This document shows positions 1 to 10,601 of a DNA stretch of 64,000 nt, piece after piece; position 1 is the first letter of the stretch; every line of letters starts with the position of its first letter. Made by a program: the position numbers and the translations under genes. The stretch is from Scylla paramamosain (taxonomy: Eukaryota > Arthropoda > Malacostraca > Decapoda > Portunidae). The notes under the pieces were generated by a model. It made no database searches, had not been told where the DNA came from, and saw nothing but the letters and a program-made list of their open reading frames with translations. Where the stretch lies: NCBI RefSeq assembly GCF_035594125.1, contig NC_087163.1, positions 12,372,001 to 12,436,000 of the forward strand, in the 5' to 3' direction.

Positions 1-50
1 CATACCAAAGTGATGAAATTCATGAATAACACTTTTAATCGAGAAACAGA

Positions 51-1064
51 ACTACCCTTCCAAATTGTGTATTTTGAGTGTTTTTCACATTCATAGTTAC
101 GAAATTGCCAAATTACATGCGAAACTAGCTTTATGTGGGAAAAAAAATGACATTACCAGAAAAATGTCTTTTGAGTGTTTTTGAGCGTGATATGCAACAA
201 AGCACGAAAAAGCAGAACAATCACATTAGTTGGGAATAAAACCAACTTTTACGAAGAACTTGCCTTTAAGTGTTTTTTAACTCCTTACATACCATAACGC
301 TAAAACGCATGTAAAACACCCTTTATGGAGAAACAGAATAACATTACCAAAAATATGTATTTTGAGTGTTTTTGATCATGCTACCTATAAAAACATGTAA
401 AGAACCCTATGTTTGTATAAGAAAAGGACATTACGAAAATCGTGTATTATGAGTGTTTTTAAGTTCCTTAAGTACCAAAAAGCTAAAACTCACAAATAAC
501 ACTTTATAGAGAAAAAAAAAATTTGTTATTCATCTTCATAGGTACCGAGATACCAAAATTCTGGAAAAATTCAGGGAAATTTTGTAAAAAAAAATCATTA
601 TAAAAAAAATAATTTTAGCTTTTTTCCGGAGTTATTTACCAAACCCTGAAGTGCATGCAAAGCCACCTATATGGAGAAATTACTCGACTTTACAAGAAAC
701 CTGTCTTTTGAGTGTGTTTTCAGCAAATTCAAGGATATTACTGAAAACGTGTCTTTTCAGTGATTTACGTAGAAAAACGCTAAAACGGATGGAAATTAAC
801 CAATATGAAGAAATAGAATAACATTTCCAAAAAGATATATTTTAATGTGTTTTTGAGCTTGTTACCTACAAAAAAATGCGAAAATGGATGAAACGCACTC
901 TATATTAGGAAAGAAAAGGACATTACGAGAAACACGTATAATGAGTGTTTTATAGTTTCACACGAACCACAAGGCAAAAAACTCAAAAGCTCGTATACAT
1001 AAAGAAGTTTCTTACATACCAAAATGCTGAAACTCATGAATAACACTTTTAATTGAGAAACAGA
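51..1064 (+). repeat. HOR unit, monomers A-J
   Basis: This is an almost complete unit; bases 1-50 are the tail of the preceding J monomer. The G monomer is shortened to a CAGCAAATTCAAGGATATTA fusion at about 718-741. Related fusions occur at 15790, 31985, 37718 (reverse) and 50745 (reverse), so this is an inherited HOR subtype and not a local accident. Confidence 0.8.
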
Positions 1065-1152
1065 ACTACCTTACCGAATGTGTGTATTAGAGAAGTTTCT
1101 TACATACCAAAATGCTGAAACTCATCAATAACACTTTTAATTAAGAAACAGA
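1065..1152 (+). repeat. Partial tandem duplication of the J-A junction
   Basis: An A monomer is cut after about 25 bp and followed by a second copy of the J tail (GAAGTTTCTTACATACC). The same partial duplication occurs at 18661-18748 and, in reverse, at 63744-63827. It therefore predates the duplication of these segments. Confidence 0.8.
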
Positions 1153-2105
1153 ACAACCTTACTAAATGCCTGTATTTTGAGTGTTTTTCACATTCTTAGT
1201 TACCAAAACCCCAAATTCCATGCGAAACTAGCTTTATATGGGAAAAAAATAATATTACCAGAAAATGTCTTTCGAGTGATTTTGAGCGTGTTAGGCTAAA
1301 AAGCAGGGCAATCACATTACATTTGAATAAAACCAACTTTTACCAAGAACTTGCCTTTAGGTGTTTTGAGCTCATTACATACTAAAACTCTAAAACGCAT
1401 GCAAAACACCTTTTATGGACAAACAGAATAACATTACCAAAAACATGTATTTTGAGGTTTTTTGATCATGTTATCTATAAAAACGCTTAAATACATGCAA
1501 AGAACCTTATGTTTGGGAAACGAAAGGACATTACGAGAAATATGTATTATAAGTGTTTTTTAGTTCCTTAAGTACCAAAAAGCTAAAACCCACAAATAAC
1601 ACTCTTTATTTAGAAAAAATAAATAATTAAAAAAATAAAAAATACGATTTATTTATTTTTTTCTTATTCATCTTCATTGGTACCGAGATGCCAAAATTCT
1701 GGAAAAATTCCGGGCTATTATATGATAAAAGAAAATTATCAAAAAATTTAATTTTAGCTTTTTTTTCGGACTGTTACATAGCAAACCCTAAAGTGCATGC
1801 AAAGCCTCCTATATGAGGAAATTACACGACCTTAAAAGAAATCTGTCTTTTGAGTGTTTTTCAGAATGTTAGGCACCAAAACGATAAATAAATAAGGAAC
1901 TCACTCTATATGGGAATTCAAAACAAAATTACTGAAAACGTGTCTTCTCAGTGTTTTACGTAGAAAAACGGTAAAACGGATGCAAACCAACTAATATAAA
2001 AAAAATAGAAAAACATTACCAAAAAGGTATATTTTGAGTGTTTTTGAGGTTGTTACCTACAAAAAACGCGAAAATTGATGGAAAGCACTCTATATTAGGA
2101 CATAA
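1153..2105 (+). repeat. HOR unit, monomers A-I, J lost
   Basis: Monomers run A to I and then join directly to a B monomer at about 2106. J and the next A are missing at this junction. Compared with 18749-26285 of B1, the junction is explained by a deletion of about 6.6 kb, that is, six HORs. Confidence 0.75.
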
Positions 2106-2890
2106 AAGTGTTTTTGGAGCCCTATAGGCAATAAAGCACTAAAAAGCAGGGCAATCACATTACATTTGAATGAACCCAATTTTTATCAAGAACTTGCCTT
2201 TAAGAGTTTTTGAGCTTCTTATATACTAAACCGCTAAAACGCATGTAAAACAAACTCTATGAAAAAACAGAATAAAATTACCAAAAACATGTATTTTGAG
2301 TGTTTTTGATCATGTTATCTATAAAAACGCTTAAATACATGAAAAGAATCTTATGTTTGGGAAACAAAAGGACATAACGAGAAACGTATATTATGAGTGG
2401 TTTTAAGTTTGTCTACCAAAAACCTAAAACCCACTCTTCATTTAGAAAAATAAATAAATAAATAAAAAATAAAAAAAATAGGATTTTTTTTTCTTATTCA
2501 TCTTATTCATCTTCATAGGTACCAAAATGCTAAAAACTCTGGGAAAATTCAAGGCAATTATATGATAAGAGAATATTATGAAAGAAGTTGATTTTATCTT
2601 TTTTTTCGGACTGTTATGTACCAAACCCTAAAGTGCATGCAAAGCCTCCTATATGAGGAAATTAAACGACCTTACCAGAAATCTGTCTTTTGTGTGTTTT
2701 TCAGCATGTTAGGCACCAAAACGATAAATAATAAGGAACCCACTCTATATGGGAATCCAAAACAAAATTACTGAAAATGTATCTTCTCAGTGTTTTACGT
2801 AGAAAAACGCAAAAACTCGTGTATATAAAGAAGTTTCTTAGATACCAAAATGCTGAAACTCATGAATAACAATCTTAATTGAGAAACAGA
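2106..2890 (+). repeat. HOR unit, B-H then J (I lost)
   Basis: The unit starts at a B monomer and ends with an H-to-J fusion at about 2813, where I is deleted. The same H-J fusion is found at about 27897 and, in reverse, at about 54845. The E monomer lacks the ACAAATAAC stretch normally found before CACTCTTTAT, as in the units at 26585 and 56290 (reverse). Confidence 0.75.
2288..2341 (+). repeat. Representative D-monomer hairpin
   Basis: The left arm at 2288-2307 (CATGTATTTTGAGTGTTTTT) is nearly the reverse complement of the right arm at 2323-2341 (AAAAACGCTTAAATACATG). The loop is 15 bases. The first nine pairs are perfect; the rest has one small bulge and one T-G type mismatch. Every D monomer in the window has a version of this dyad, and the other monomer types have weaker ones. 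Confidence 0.85.
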
Positions 2891-3969
2891 ACAACCTTAG
2901 CAAATGCCTGTATTTTGAGTGTTTTTCATATTCCTAGTTAGCAATACACAAAATAGCATGCGAAACTAGCTTTATGAGGGAAAAAAATGACATTACCAGA
3001 AGTGTCTTTTAATTGTTTTTGAGCGTTTTAGGCAATGAAGTACTAAAAAGTAGGGCAATCACATTACATGGGAGTAAAACCAACTTTTACCAAGAACTTG
3101 CCAATATGTGTTTTTGAGCTCCTTTTATACTAAACTGCTAAAACGCATGGAAAACAAACTTTATGGAGAAACAGAATAAAATTACCAAAAACATATATTT
3201 TGAGTGTTTTTGATCATGTTATCTATAAAAACGCTTAAATACATGCAAAGAACCTTATGTTTGGGAAACGTAAGGATATTACGAGAAACGTGTATTATGA
3301 GTGTTTTTAAGTTCCTTAACTACCAAAAAGCTAAAACCCACAAATAACACTCGTTATTTAGAAAAAATAAATAAAATAAATTAATAAATAAAACGATTTT
3401 TTTTTTATTCTCCTTCATAGGTACCGAGATGCCAAAATTCTGGGAAAAATTAGGGCAATTATATGATAAGAGAATATTATCAAAAAATTGGTATTAGCTT
3501 TTTTTTCGGACTGTTATGTACCAAACACTAAAGTGCATGCAAACGACCTTACCAGAAATCTGTGTTTTGAGTGTTTTCAGCATGTTAGGCACCAAAACGA
3601 TAAATAATAAGGAACTCACTCTATATGGCAAACCAAAACAAAATTACTGAAAACGTGTCTTCTCAGTGTTTTACGTAGAAAAACGCTAAAACGGATGCAA
3701 ACCAACCAATATCAAGAAATAGAATAACATTACCAAAAAGGTACATTTTGAGTGTTTTTGAGCTCTTTACTTACAAAAAACGTGAAAATGGATGGAAAGC
3801 TCTCTATATTGGTTAACAAAAGGACATTACGAGAAATGTGTATAATGAGTGTTTTATAGATTCTGAAGAACCACCAGGCAAAAAACGCAAAAAACTCGTA
3901 TATATGGAGAAGTTTCTTAGATACCAAAATGGTGAAACTCCTAAATAACACTCTTAATTGAGAACCAGA
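2891..3969 (+). repeat. HOR unit, monomers A-J
   Basis: This is a complete unit of about 1.08 kb. Its B monomer has CAATGAAGTACTAAAAAG and its C monomer has GCCAATATGTG, variants shared with 28.0-28.2 kb and 54.5-54.6 kb (reverse). The best match changes from B-type to A-type at about 3700, in the H/I monomers, which makes this unit a mosaic. Confidence 0.8.
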
Positions 3970-5083
3970 ACAACCTTACCAAATGCGTGTATTTTGAATG
4001 TTTTTCACATTCTTAGTTACCAAAACCCCAAATTGCATGTGAAAGTAGCTTTATGTGGGAAAAAAATGACATTACCAAAAATGTGTCTTTTAAGTGTTTT
4101 TTTTTTTTTTTTTAGCATGATAGGCAATAAAGCAATAAAAAGCAGGGCCATAGGAATAAAACCAACTTTTAGCAAGAACATGCCTTTAAGTGTTTTTGAG
4201 CTCCTTATATATCAAAACGCTAAAAAAAAGTATGTAAAACACCCTTTATGGAGAAACATCATAACATTACCAAAAACATTTATTTTGAGTGTTTTTGATC
4301 ATGTTACCTATAAAAGCGCTTAAGTACATGCAAAGAACCTTATGTTTGAGAAACGAAAGAACATTTCGAGAAACGTGTATAATGAGTGTTTTTAAGTTTC
4401 TTAAGTACCAAAAAGCTAAAACCCACAAATAACACTCTTTATAGAGAAAAAAAATAAATAAATAAAAAAAAAATAGGAATTTTTTTCTTTTGTTAGTCAT
4501 CTTTATAGGTACCGAGATGCCAAAATTCTGGAAAAATTCAGGGAAATTATGTGAAAAAAGAACATTATGAAAAAAGTTAATTTTATCTTTTTTTTCGGAC
4601 TGTTATGTACCAAACCCTAAAGTGCATCCAAAGCCTCCTATATTGGTAAATTAAACGATTATACCAGAAACCTGTCTTTTGAGTGTTTTTTAGTATGTTA
4701 GGCACCAAAACGATAAATAATATGGAAGTCACTCAAAATGGGAATCCATCACAAAATTTCTGAAAAAAGTGTCTTTTAAGTGTTTTACGTAGAAAAACGC
4801 TAAACAAGATGCAAACCAATGAATATAAAGAAATAGAATAATATTACCAAAAAGGTATATTTTTAATGTTTTTGAGCTTCTTACCTTCAAAAAATGCGAA
4901 AATGGATGGAAAGCACTCTATATTGGGATACAAAAGGACATTACGAGATATGTGTATAATGAGTGTTTTATAGTTTCACAAGAACCACAAGGCAAAAAAC
5001 GCAAAAACTCGTGTATATAAAGAATTTTCTTAGATACCAAAATGCTGAAACTCAGGAATAACACTCTTAATTAACAATACAGA
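3970..5083 (+). repeat. HOR unit, monomers A-J
   Basis: This is a complete unit. Its C monomer carries CTAAAAAAAAGTATG and its D monomer starts ACATCATAACATTACC. Both private variants recur in reverse complement at about 47.30-47.34 kb, so this unit lies inside the inverted A arms. Confidence 0.85.
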
Positions 5084-5541
5084 ACAACTTTACCAAATGC
5101 GTGTATTTTGAGTGCTTTTCACATTCTTAGTTACCAAAACCCCAAATTGCATGCGATACTAGCTTTATGTGGGAAAAAAATGACATTACCAAAAAGTTAT
5201 TGAGCGTGATAGGCAATAAAGCAGTAAAAAGCACAGGAATCACATTACATGGGAATAAAACGAACTTTTACCAAGAACTTGCCTTTAAGTGTTTTTGAGC
5301 TCCTTACATACCAAAACGCTAAAACGCATGCAAAACACCCTTAATGGAGAAACAGAATAATATTACCAAAAAACATGTATTTTGACTGTTTCTCATCATG
5401 TTACCTATAAAAAAAGCTAAAATACATGGAAATAACCCTATGTTTGGAAAATGAAAGGACGTTACGAGAAACGTGTATTATGAGTTTTTTTTAAGTTTGT
5501 TAAGTATGAGAAAGCTAAAACCCACAAATAACACTCTTTAT
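5084..5541 (+). repeat. Truncated HOR unit, A-E
   Basis: Monomers A to E are present. The B monomer is internally shortened at about 5195-5210. The unit stops in E at a perfect snap-back hairpin (5530-5549), where the diverged reverse block begins. The mirror copy is 46018-46469. Confidence 0.85.
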
Positions 5542-5549
5542 AGAGTGTT
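5530..5549. other. Snap-back hairpin at orientation switch
   Basis: AACACTCT (5530-5537) and AGAGTGTT (5542-5549) form a perfect 8-bp stem around a four-base loop, exactly where forward HORs end and reverse-oriented diverged monomers start. The mirror junction at 46010-46029 keeps the same stem with loop CTAA. Confidence 0.85.
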
Positions 5550-7729
5550 TTCGTACCTAACAATGTGAAAAACACTCAAAAAGCACATTTTTGGTAATCC
5601 TGTTCTTTTATCTATATAGACTGTTCTTCAATGCGTCAAATAGGTCTTTGTACCTAAGAAATAAAAAAAAAACACTTATTATATAAGTTTCTTCTAATGT
5701 GTTTTCGTTTCCTCATGCAAAGTATTTTAAATGCATTTATGTTTCTTTTTATATGTAAAAAAAAAAAAATGTTTATGGTAAGAAAAGGTGTTTTGCATAC
5801 AGCTCAGCGTTATGGTACGTAAGTAGCTGAAAATACCCAAAAGATAAATTTTTGGTTGACTTGTTCTTTCATATAGGTAGCTTTCCATGTTTTTTATAAC
5901 TTTGGTACCTAACAATAACAATCAACACTCAAAAGACATGTTTCTGGAAATATCGTTTCATCTCCCCATAGATGGTGCTCTGGAGTCATTTTGACGTTTT
6001 GGTACATAAAATTGTGAAAAACACAAAATAAACGTGTTTGGTAATGTTCTGTTTCTCCATATACAGTGGTACTAAATAGTTTTCGCGTTTGGTACCTAAG
6101 ACGCTGAAAAACACTAATAGCATCTTTCTCGTAATGTCCTTTATTTTATCCATATTGAGTGATTTCCATGCATTTTGGCGTTTTTGTTACGTAACAAGGT
6201 GAAAAAAATCTCAAAATATAAGTTTTCGGTAATGTTCTGCTTCTTCATATATAATGTTGTACATGTGTTTGTGCATTTTTCTACATAAAAATCTCAAAAA
6301 CACTGATAAATGAAGTGTCTTTTCATTTCTTTTCTTATCGCCATTTAAGATACTTTGCATGCATTTTTGCTTTTTTTTATACGTAAGATAAAAAAAAAAA
6401 ACTCAAAATGCACATTTCTGGTAATGTTATTCTGTTTCTCCATAAAATGTGCTTTGCATGCATTTTAGCGTTTTGGTACGTAAGCAGCTGTAAAAATTCT
6501 CAAAAGACACGCTTTTGGTAATGTTTTGCTTTTCCAGATAGGGAGCTTTCGTTGGTTTTTAGCGTTTTGGTATCTAATATTGTTGTGTTTCTCTAAAGAG
6601 AGTATTATTTATGCATTTTCGCGTTTTGGTACCTGAGAAGCTCAAAAACGCTCTTTATATAAGTTTCTCATAATATCGTTGGTTACTTTATTTTTTGCGT
6701 AACAAGCTCAAAACATTGAAAATACACGCTCTTTTGGTAATGTTATTCAGTTTTTCCAAGGCGTTTTGAATGCGTTTAAGTGTTTTTGTATGTAAGAAGC
6801 TCATAAGCACTGAAATTAAAAGTTTTTGTAATATTTTGTTTTCTCTTATAGGGTGCTTTCCTTGGTTTTTAGCTTCTTGGCACCTAACATGCTCATAAAC
6901 AGTGAAAGGACATGTTTCTGGCAATGTTTCCTTTCCCCATATCGTATGCTTTGCATGCATTTTCGCGTTGCGGTACCTAATAACGTGAAAAAAGCCTTAA
7001 AACACAAGGGTTGGTTAATCTTGTTCCGTTTCTCCATATAGAGTATTATTCATACGTTTTAGTGTTCTGGTACCTATGAAGCTCAATACCACTCAAAATA
7101 TACGTTTCTTTTAATGTTTTCTTTTCCCCTTTTAGGGTTATTTGCATATATTTTATCGTTTTTGTACGTAACAGGCGCAAAATCTCTCAAAATGCATGTT
7201 TTTGGTAAAGCTGTTGAGTTTCTCCATAAAGAGTGTTTTGCAACCGTTTTAGCGGTTTCGTATGTAAGTACCTCAAAACACTTAATGTTTTCCCATTTAC
7301 GACACTTTCCATGCTTTTTAAGAGCTTTTTGTGACTAACACACTCATAAAATCTCAAAAGACATGTTTCTGGAAATGTCGTTTATTTTCCCCATATCGGG
7401 TGCTTTGCATGCATTTTGGCGTTTTGATACCTAACAAAGCTAAATACACTTAAAATGCACGTTTTCTCCATACAGAAGGCAAATCGTGCGTTTTATCGTT
7501 TCGGTACCTAATAAGCTAAAAAAAAAAAAAAAACTTATGATACTGATTTTTCTTAATGTCTTTTCGTTTTCTTATATATGGTACTTTATATGCATTTTGA
7601 CGCTTTTGTACATAACAAGCTGAAAAATCGCCCAAAATGCTCGTTTTTGTTAATGTTTTTATATTTCTGCAGGAAAGGTGTTATGCATATTTTATCGTTT
7701 TGGTACATTATAAATTTCAAAACTTCCAA
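5542..7729 (-). repeat. Diverged monomeric satellite block, copy 1
   Basis: About 23 monomers of the same family are in reverse orientation (recurring CGTTTTGGTACCTAA and GGTAATGTT), spaced about 95 bp apart. They are more varied than the HOR monomers and lack the A-J order, the E/F A/T tract and the GGTACCGAGATGCC element. The reverse complement of the whole block occurs at 43838-46017. It may be an older, un-homogenised layer of the satellite; this is inferred from its divergence. Short frames of 62-90 codons inside it read through monomers and are not genes. Confidence 0.85.
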
Positions 7730-8941
7730 AGCGTGTTAGGCAATAAAGCACTAAAAAGCAGGGCAATCACATTACATTGGAATAAAATCAATTTTTAACA
7801 ACAACTTGACTTTAAGTGTATTTGAGCTCCTTATTTACCAAAACACTAAAATGCATGCAAAATAGACTTTATGGTGAAACAGAATAACATTACCAAAAAC
7901 ATATATTTTGAGTGTTTTTGATCATGTTACCAACAAAAACGCTTAAATACATGCAAACAACCTTATTTTTGGGAAACGAAAAGACATTATGAGAAACGTG
8001 TATTATGAGTGTTTTTAAGTTCATTAAGTACGAAAAAGCTAAAAGCCACAAATTACACTCTTTATTGAGAAAAAAAAAAAACGATATTCTTTTTTTCATT
8101 CTTATTTATCTTCACAGGTAACGAGGTGCCAAAATTCGGGCAAAGTTCAGGAAATTATATGAAATAAGAATATTATCAAAAAAAATAAATTTAGGTTTTT
8201 TTTTCGGACTGTTATGTACCAAACCACTAAAGTGCATGCAAAGCCACCTATATGGGGAAATTAAACGTCTTTGCCAGAAAACTTTCTTATGAGTGTTATT
8301 CAGCATGTTAGGAACCAACACGATAAAACCCAAGGAAGTCAATCTATATGGGAATCCAAAACAAAATTACTGAAAACGTGTCTTTTCTGTGTTTTACGTA
8401 GAAAACGCTAAAACGGATGCAAACCGACCAAAATGAAGAGATAAAATAACATTACCAAAAAGGTATATTTTGAGTGTTTTTGAAATTGTTACCTACAAAA
8501 AACGCGAAAATGGATGGAAAGTACTATATATTGGGAAGCAAAAGGCACCGAAAAGCATGTTAGGCACCAAAACGATAAATAATATGAAAGTCACTCTATA
8601 TGGAAATCCAAAACAAAATTACTGGAAACGTGTCTTTTAAAAGATTTACGTAGAAAAACGTTAAAACGGATACAAACCAACCAATATGAAGAAAAAGAAT
8701 AACATTACCAAAAAAAGTATATTTTGTGTGTTTTTGATCTTCTTACATAAAAAAACGCGAAAATGGATACAAAGCACTCTATATAAGGAAAAAAAGGACA
8801 TAACGAGAAACGTGTATAATGAGTGTTTTATAGTTTCACCAGAATCACAAGGCAAAAAACGCAAAAACTCGACTGTATGGAGAAGTTTCTAAGATACCAA
8901 AATACTGAAACTCATGAATAAAACACTTAATCAAGAAAGAG
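7730..8941 (+). repeat. HOR unit from B, with extra G-H-I
   Basis: The unit begins in a B monomer directly at the block edge (CCAAAGCGTGTTAGG). At about 8545 an I monomer is fused to a second G, giving B-I then G-H-I-J. The same I-to-G fusion and a TTTTAAAAGATTTACG variant of H appear at about 23.06-23.16 kb. This shows a direct duplication with an offset of about 14.5 kb. This unit and the next 700 bases are missing from the mirror arm near 43.83 kb. Confidence 0.8.
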
Positions 8942-9174
8942 AACAATCAGAACAAAATGCGTGTATTTTGAGTGTTTTTTTTTTTACATTCTTAGTTACC
9001 AAAACCCTAAATTCCAAGCGAAACTAGCTTTATGTGGGAAAAAAATGACATTACCAGAAAAGTGTCTTTCAGTGTTTTTGAGCGTTAGGCAATAAAGCAC
9101 TAAAAAGCAGGGCAATCACATTACATATAAATAAAACCAACTTTTACGAAAAACTTGCCTTTTAGTGTTTTTGA
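8942..9174 (+). repeat. HOR fragment, A-B and part of C
   Basis: Forward A, B and the first half of C are followed by an abrupt orientation change within TGTTTTTGACACGC. The A monomer has a long T run (8975-8985). Confidence 0.8.
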
Positions 9175-9630
9175 CACGCATTTAGTAAGGTTACTCTGTT
9201 TCTCAGTTAAGAGTGTTATTCATGAGTTTCAGCATATACACGAGTTTTTGCGTTTTTTTTCCTTGTGTTTTTTTTTTAATTATAAAACATTCATTATACA
9301 CTTTTCTCGCAATGTCCCTTTGTTTCCCAATATACAGTGCTTTGTATCCATTTTCGCGTTTTTTTTGTAGGTAACAAGCTCAAAAACACTCAAAATATAC
9401 ATTTTTGGTAATGTTTTTCTGCTTCTTGATATTGGTTGGTTTGTATGAGTTTTAGCGTTTTTCTACGTAAAACACTGAGAAGACACGTTTTCAGTAATTT
9501 TGTTTTGGATTCCCACATAGACTGAGTTCCTTATTATTTATCGTTTTGGTGCCTAACATGATGAAAAACACTCAAAAGACAGATTTCTGGTAAGGTCTTT
9601 AATTTCATCATATGGGAGGCTTTGCATGTC
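9175..9630 (-). repeat. Inverted patch 1 (J-I-H-G, reverse)
   Basis: About 455 bp of HOR sequence (part of A, then J, I, H and G) is flipped relative to its surroundings. The entry junction lies in TTTTTGACACGCATT and the exit in GGCTTTGCATGTCTTTTCAG. Patches 2 and 3 and the patch in the right half use matching junctions. This copy has lost part of J near 9230, where GTTTCAGC joins ATATACACGAG. Confidence 0.85.
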
Positions 9631-10601
9631 TTTTCAGTGTTTTTGAGCGTGTTACGCAATAAAGCACAAAAACCCAGGGCAATCACATTACATGGGAATA
9701 AAACCAAATTTTACCAAGAACTTGCCTTTAAGTGTTTTTGTGGTCCTTACATACCAAAACGCTAAAACACATGCAAAACACATTTTATGGAGATAAAAAA
9801 TAACATTACCAAATACATGTATTTTGAGTGTTTTTGATCATGTTATCTATAAAAACGATTAAATACATGCAAATAATCTTATGTTTGGGAAACAAACGGA
9901 CATTACGATAAACGTGTATTATGAGTGTTTTTATAAGTTCCTTTAGTACCAAAAAGGTAAAACCCTCAAATAACACTTTTTAGAAAAAAAATAAATAAAT
10001 AAAAAAAATGGGAATTTTTTTTTTCATCTTCATAGGTACAGAATTGCCAAAATTCTGCCAAAGTTCAGGGAATTTATGTGGAAAAGAGAACATTATCAAG
10101 AAAGTAATTATAGCTTTTTTTCTAATTGTTATGTACCAAAACCTAAAGAGTATGCAAAGCCACCAATATAGGGAAGTTAAACGACTTTACCAGAAACCAG
10201 TCTTTTTAGTGTTTTTCAGCATATTAGGCACCAATACGATAAATAATATGAAAATCAGTCAATATGTGAATCCAAAACAATGTTACTGAAAACGTGTCTT
10301 TTCAGTGTTTTACGTAGAAAAACGCTAAAGCGGATGCAAACGATCCTATATGAAGAAATAGAATAACATTACCAAAAAGATATATTTTGAGTGTTTTTGA
10401 GCTTGTTACAAAAAATGGAAAAATGGATGTAAAGCACCCTATATTAGGAAACAAAAGGACATTACGAGAAAGGTGTATAATGAGTGTTTTATAGGTTTAA
10501 AAGAGCCACAAGGCAATAAACACAAAAACTCGTGTATATAGAGAAATTTTTACATACCAAAATGATGAAATGCATAAATAACACTTTTAATCGATAAACA
10601 G
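9631..10601 (+). repeat. HOR unit, B-J
   Basis: Forward B to J follow the inverted patch. The B monomer reads GTTACGCAATAAAGC, as in 16890, 24190 and 43830 (reverse). The H monomer reads CTAAAGCGGATGC, and an H of this subtype recurs at 24880 and in reverse at about 43140 and 58120. Confidence 0.8.

Larger units (their letters stand above)
1..5541 (+). repeat. Satellite array segment 1, forward HORs
   Basis: This is a run of about 1.1-kb higher-order repeats built from ~95-bp monomers carrying TTTTGAGTGTTTTTGAGC and ACCAAAACGCTAAAACG. Bases 1-2100 align best with about 17.6-19.7 kb. Bases 2106-3720 align best with about 26.3-28.86 kb; both share a G monomer reading TATATGGCAAACC and a B monomer with AATTGTTTTT. 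This part is therefore a B-type copy that lacks about 6.6 kb present in B1. From about 3700 the affinity switches to the A-type copy at 47.0-47.87 kb. No gene is visible. Confidence 0.9.

Noticed and set aside
3985..4330. Possible CRISPR-like direct repeats
   Set aside because: The repeat period is about 95 bp with related sequence throughout. There are no unique spacers of constant length and no cas genes.
6688..7041. Overlapping frames of 62-90 codons on both strands in the diverged block
   Set aside because: Open frames on both strands over the same bases arise because the monomer is a near-palindrome. The same frames recur at 44.2-44.9 kb only because the block is duplicated.
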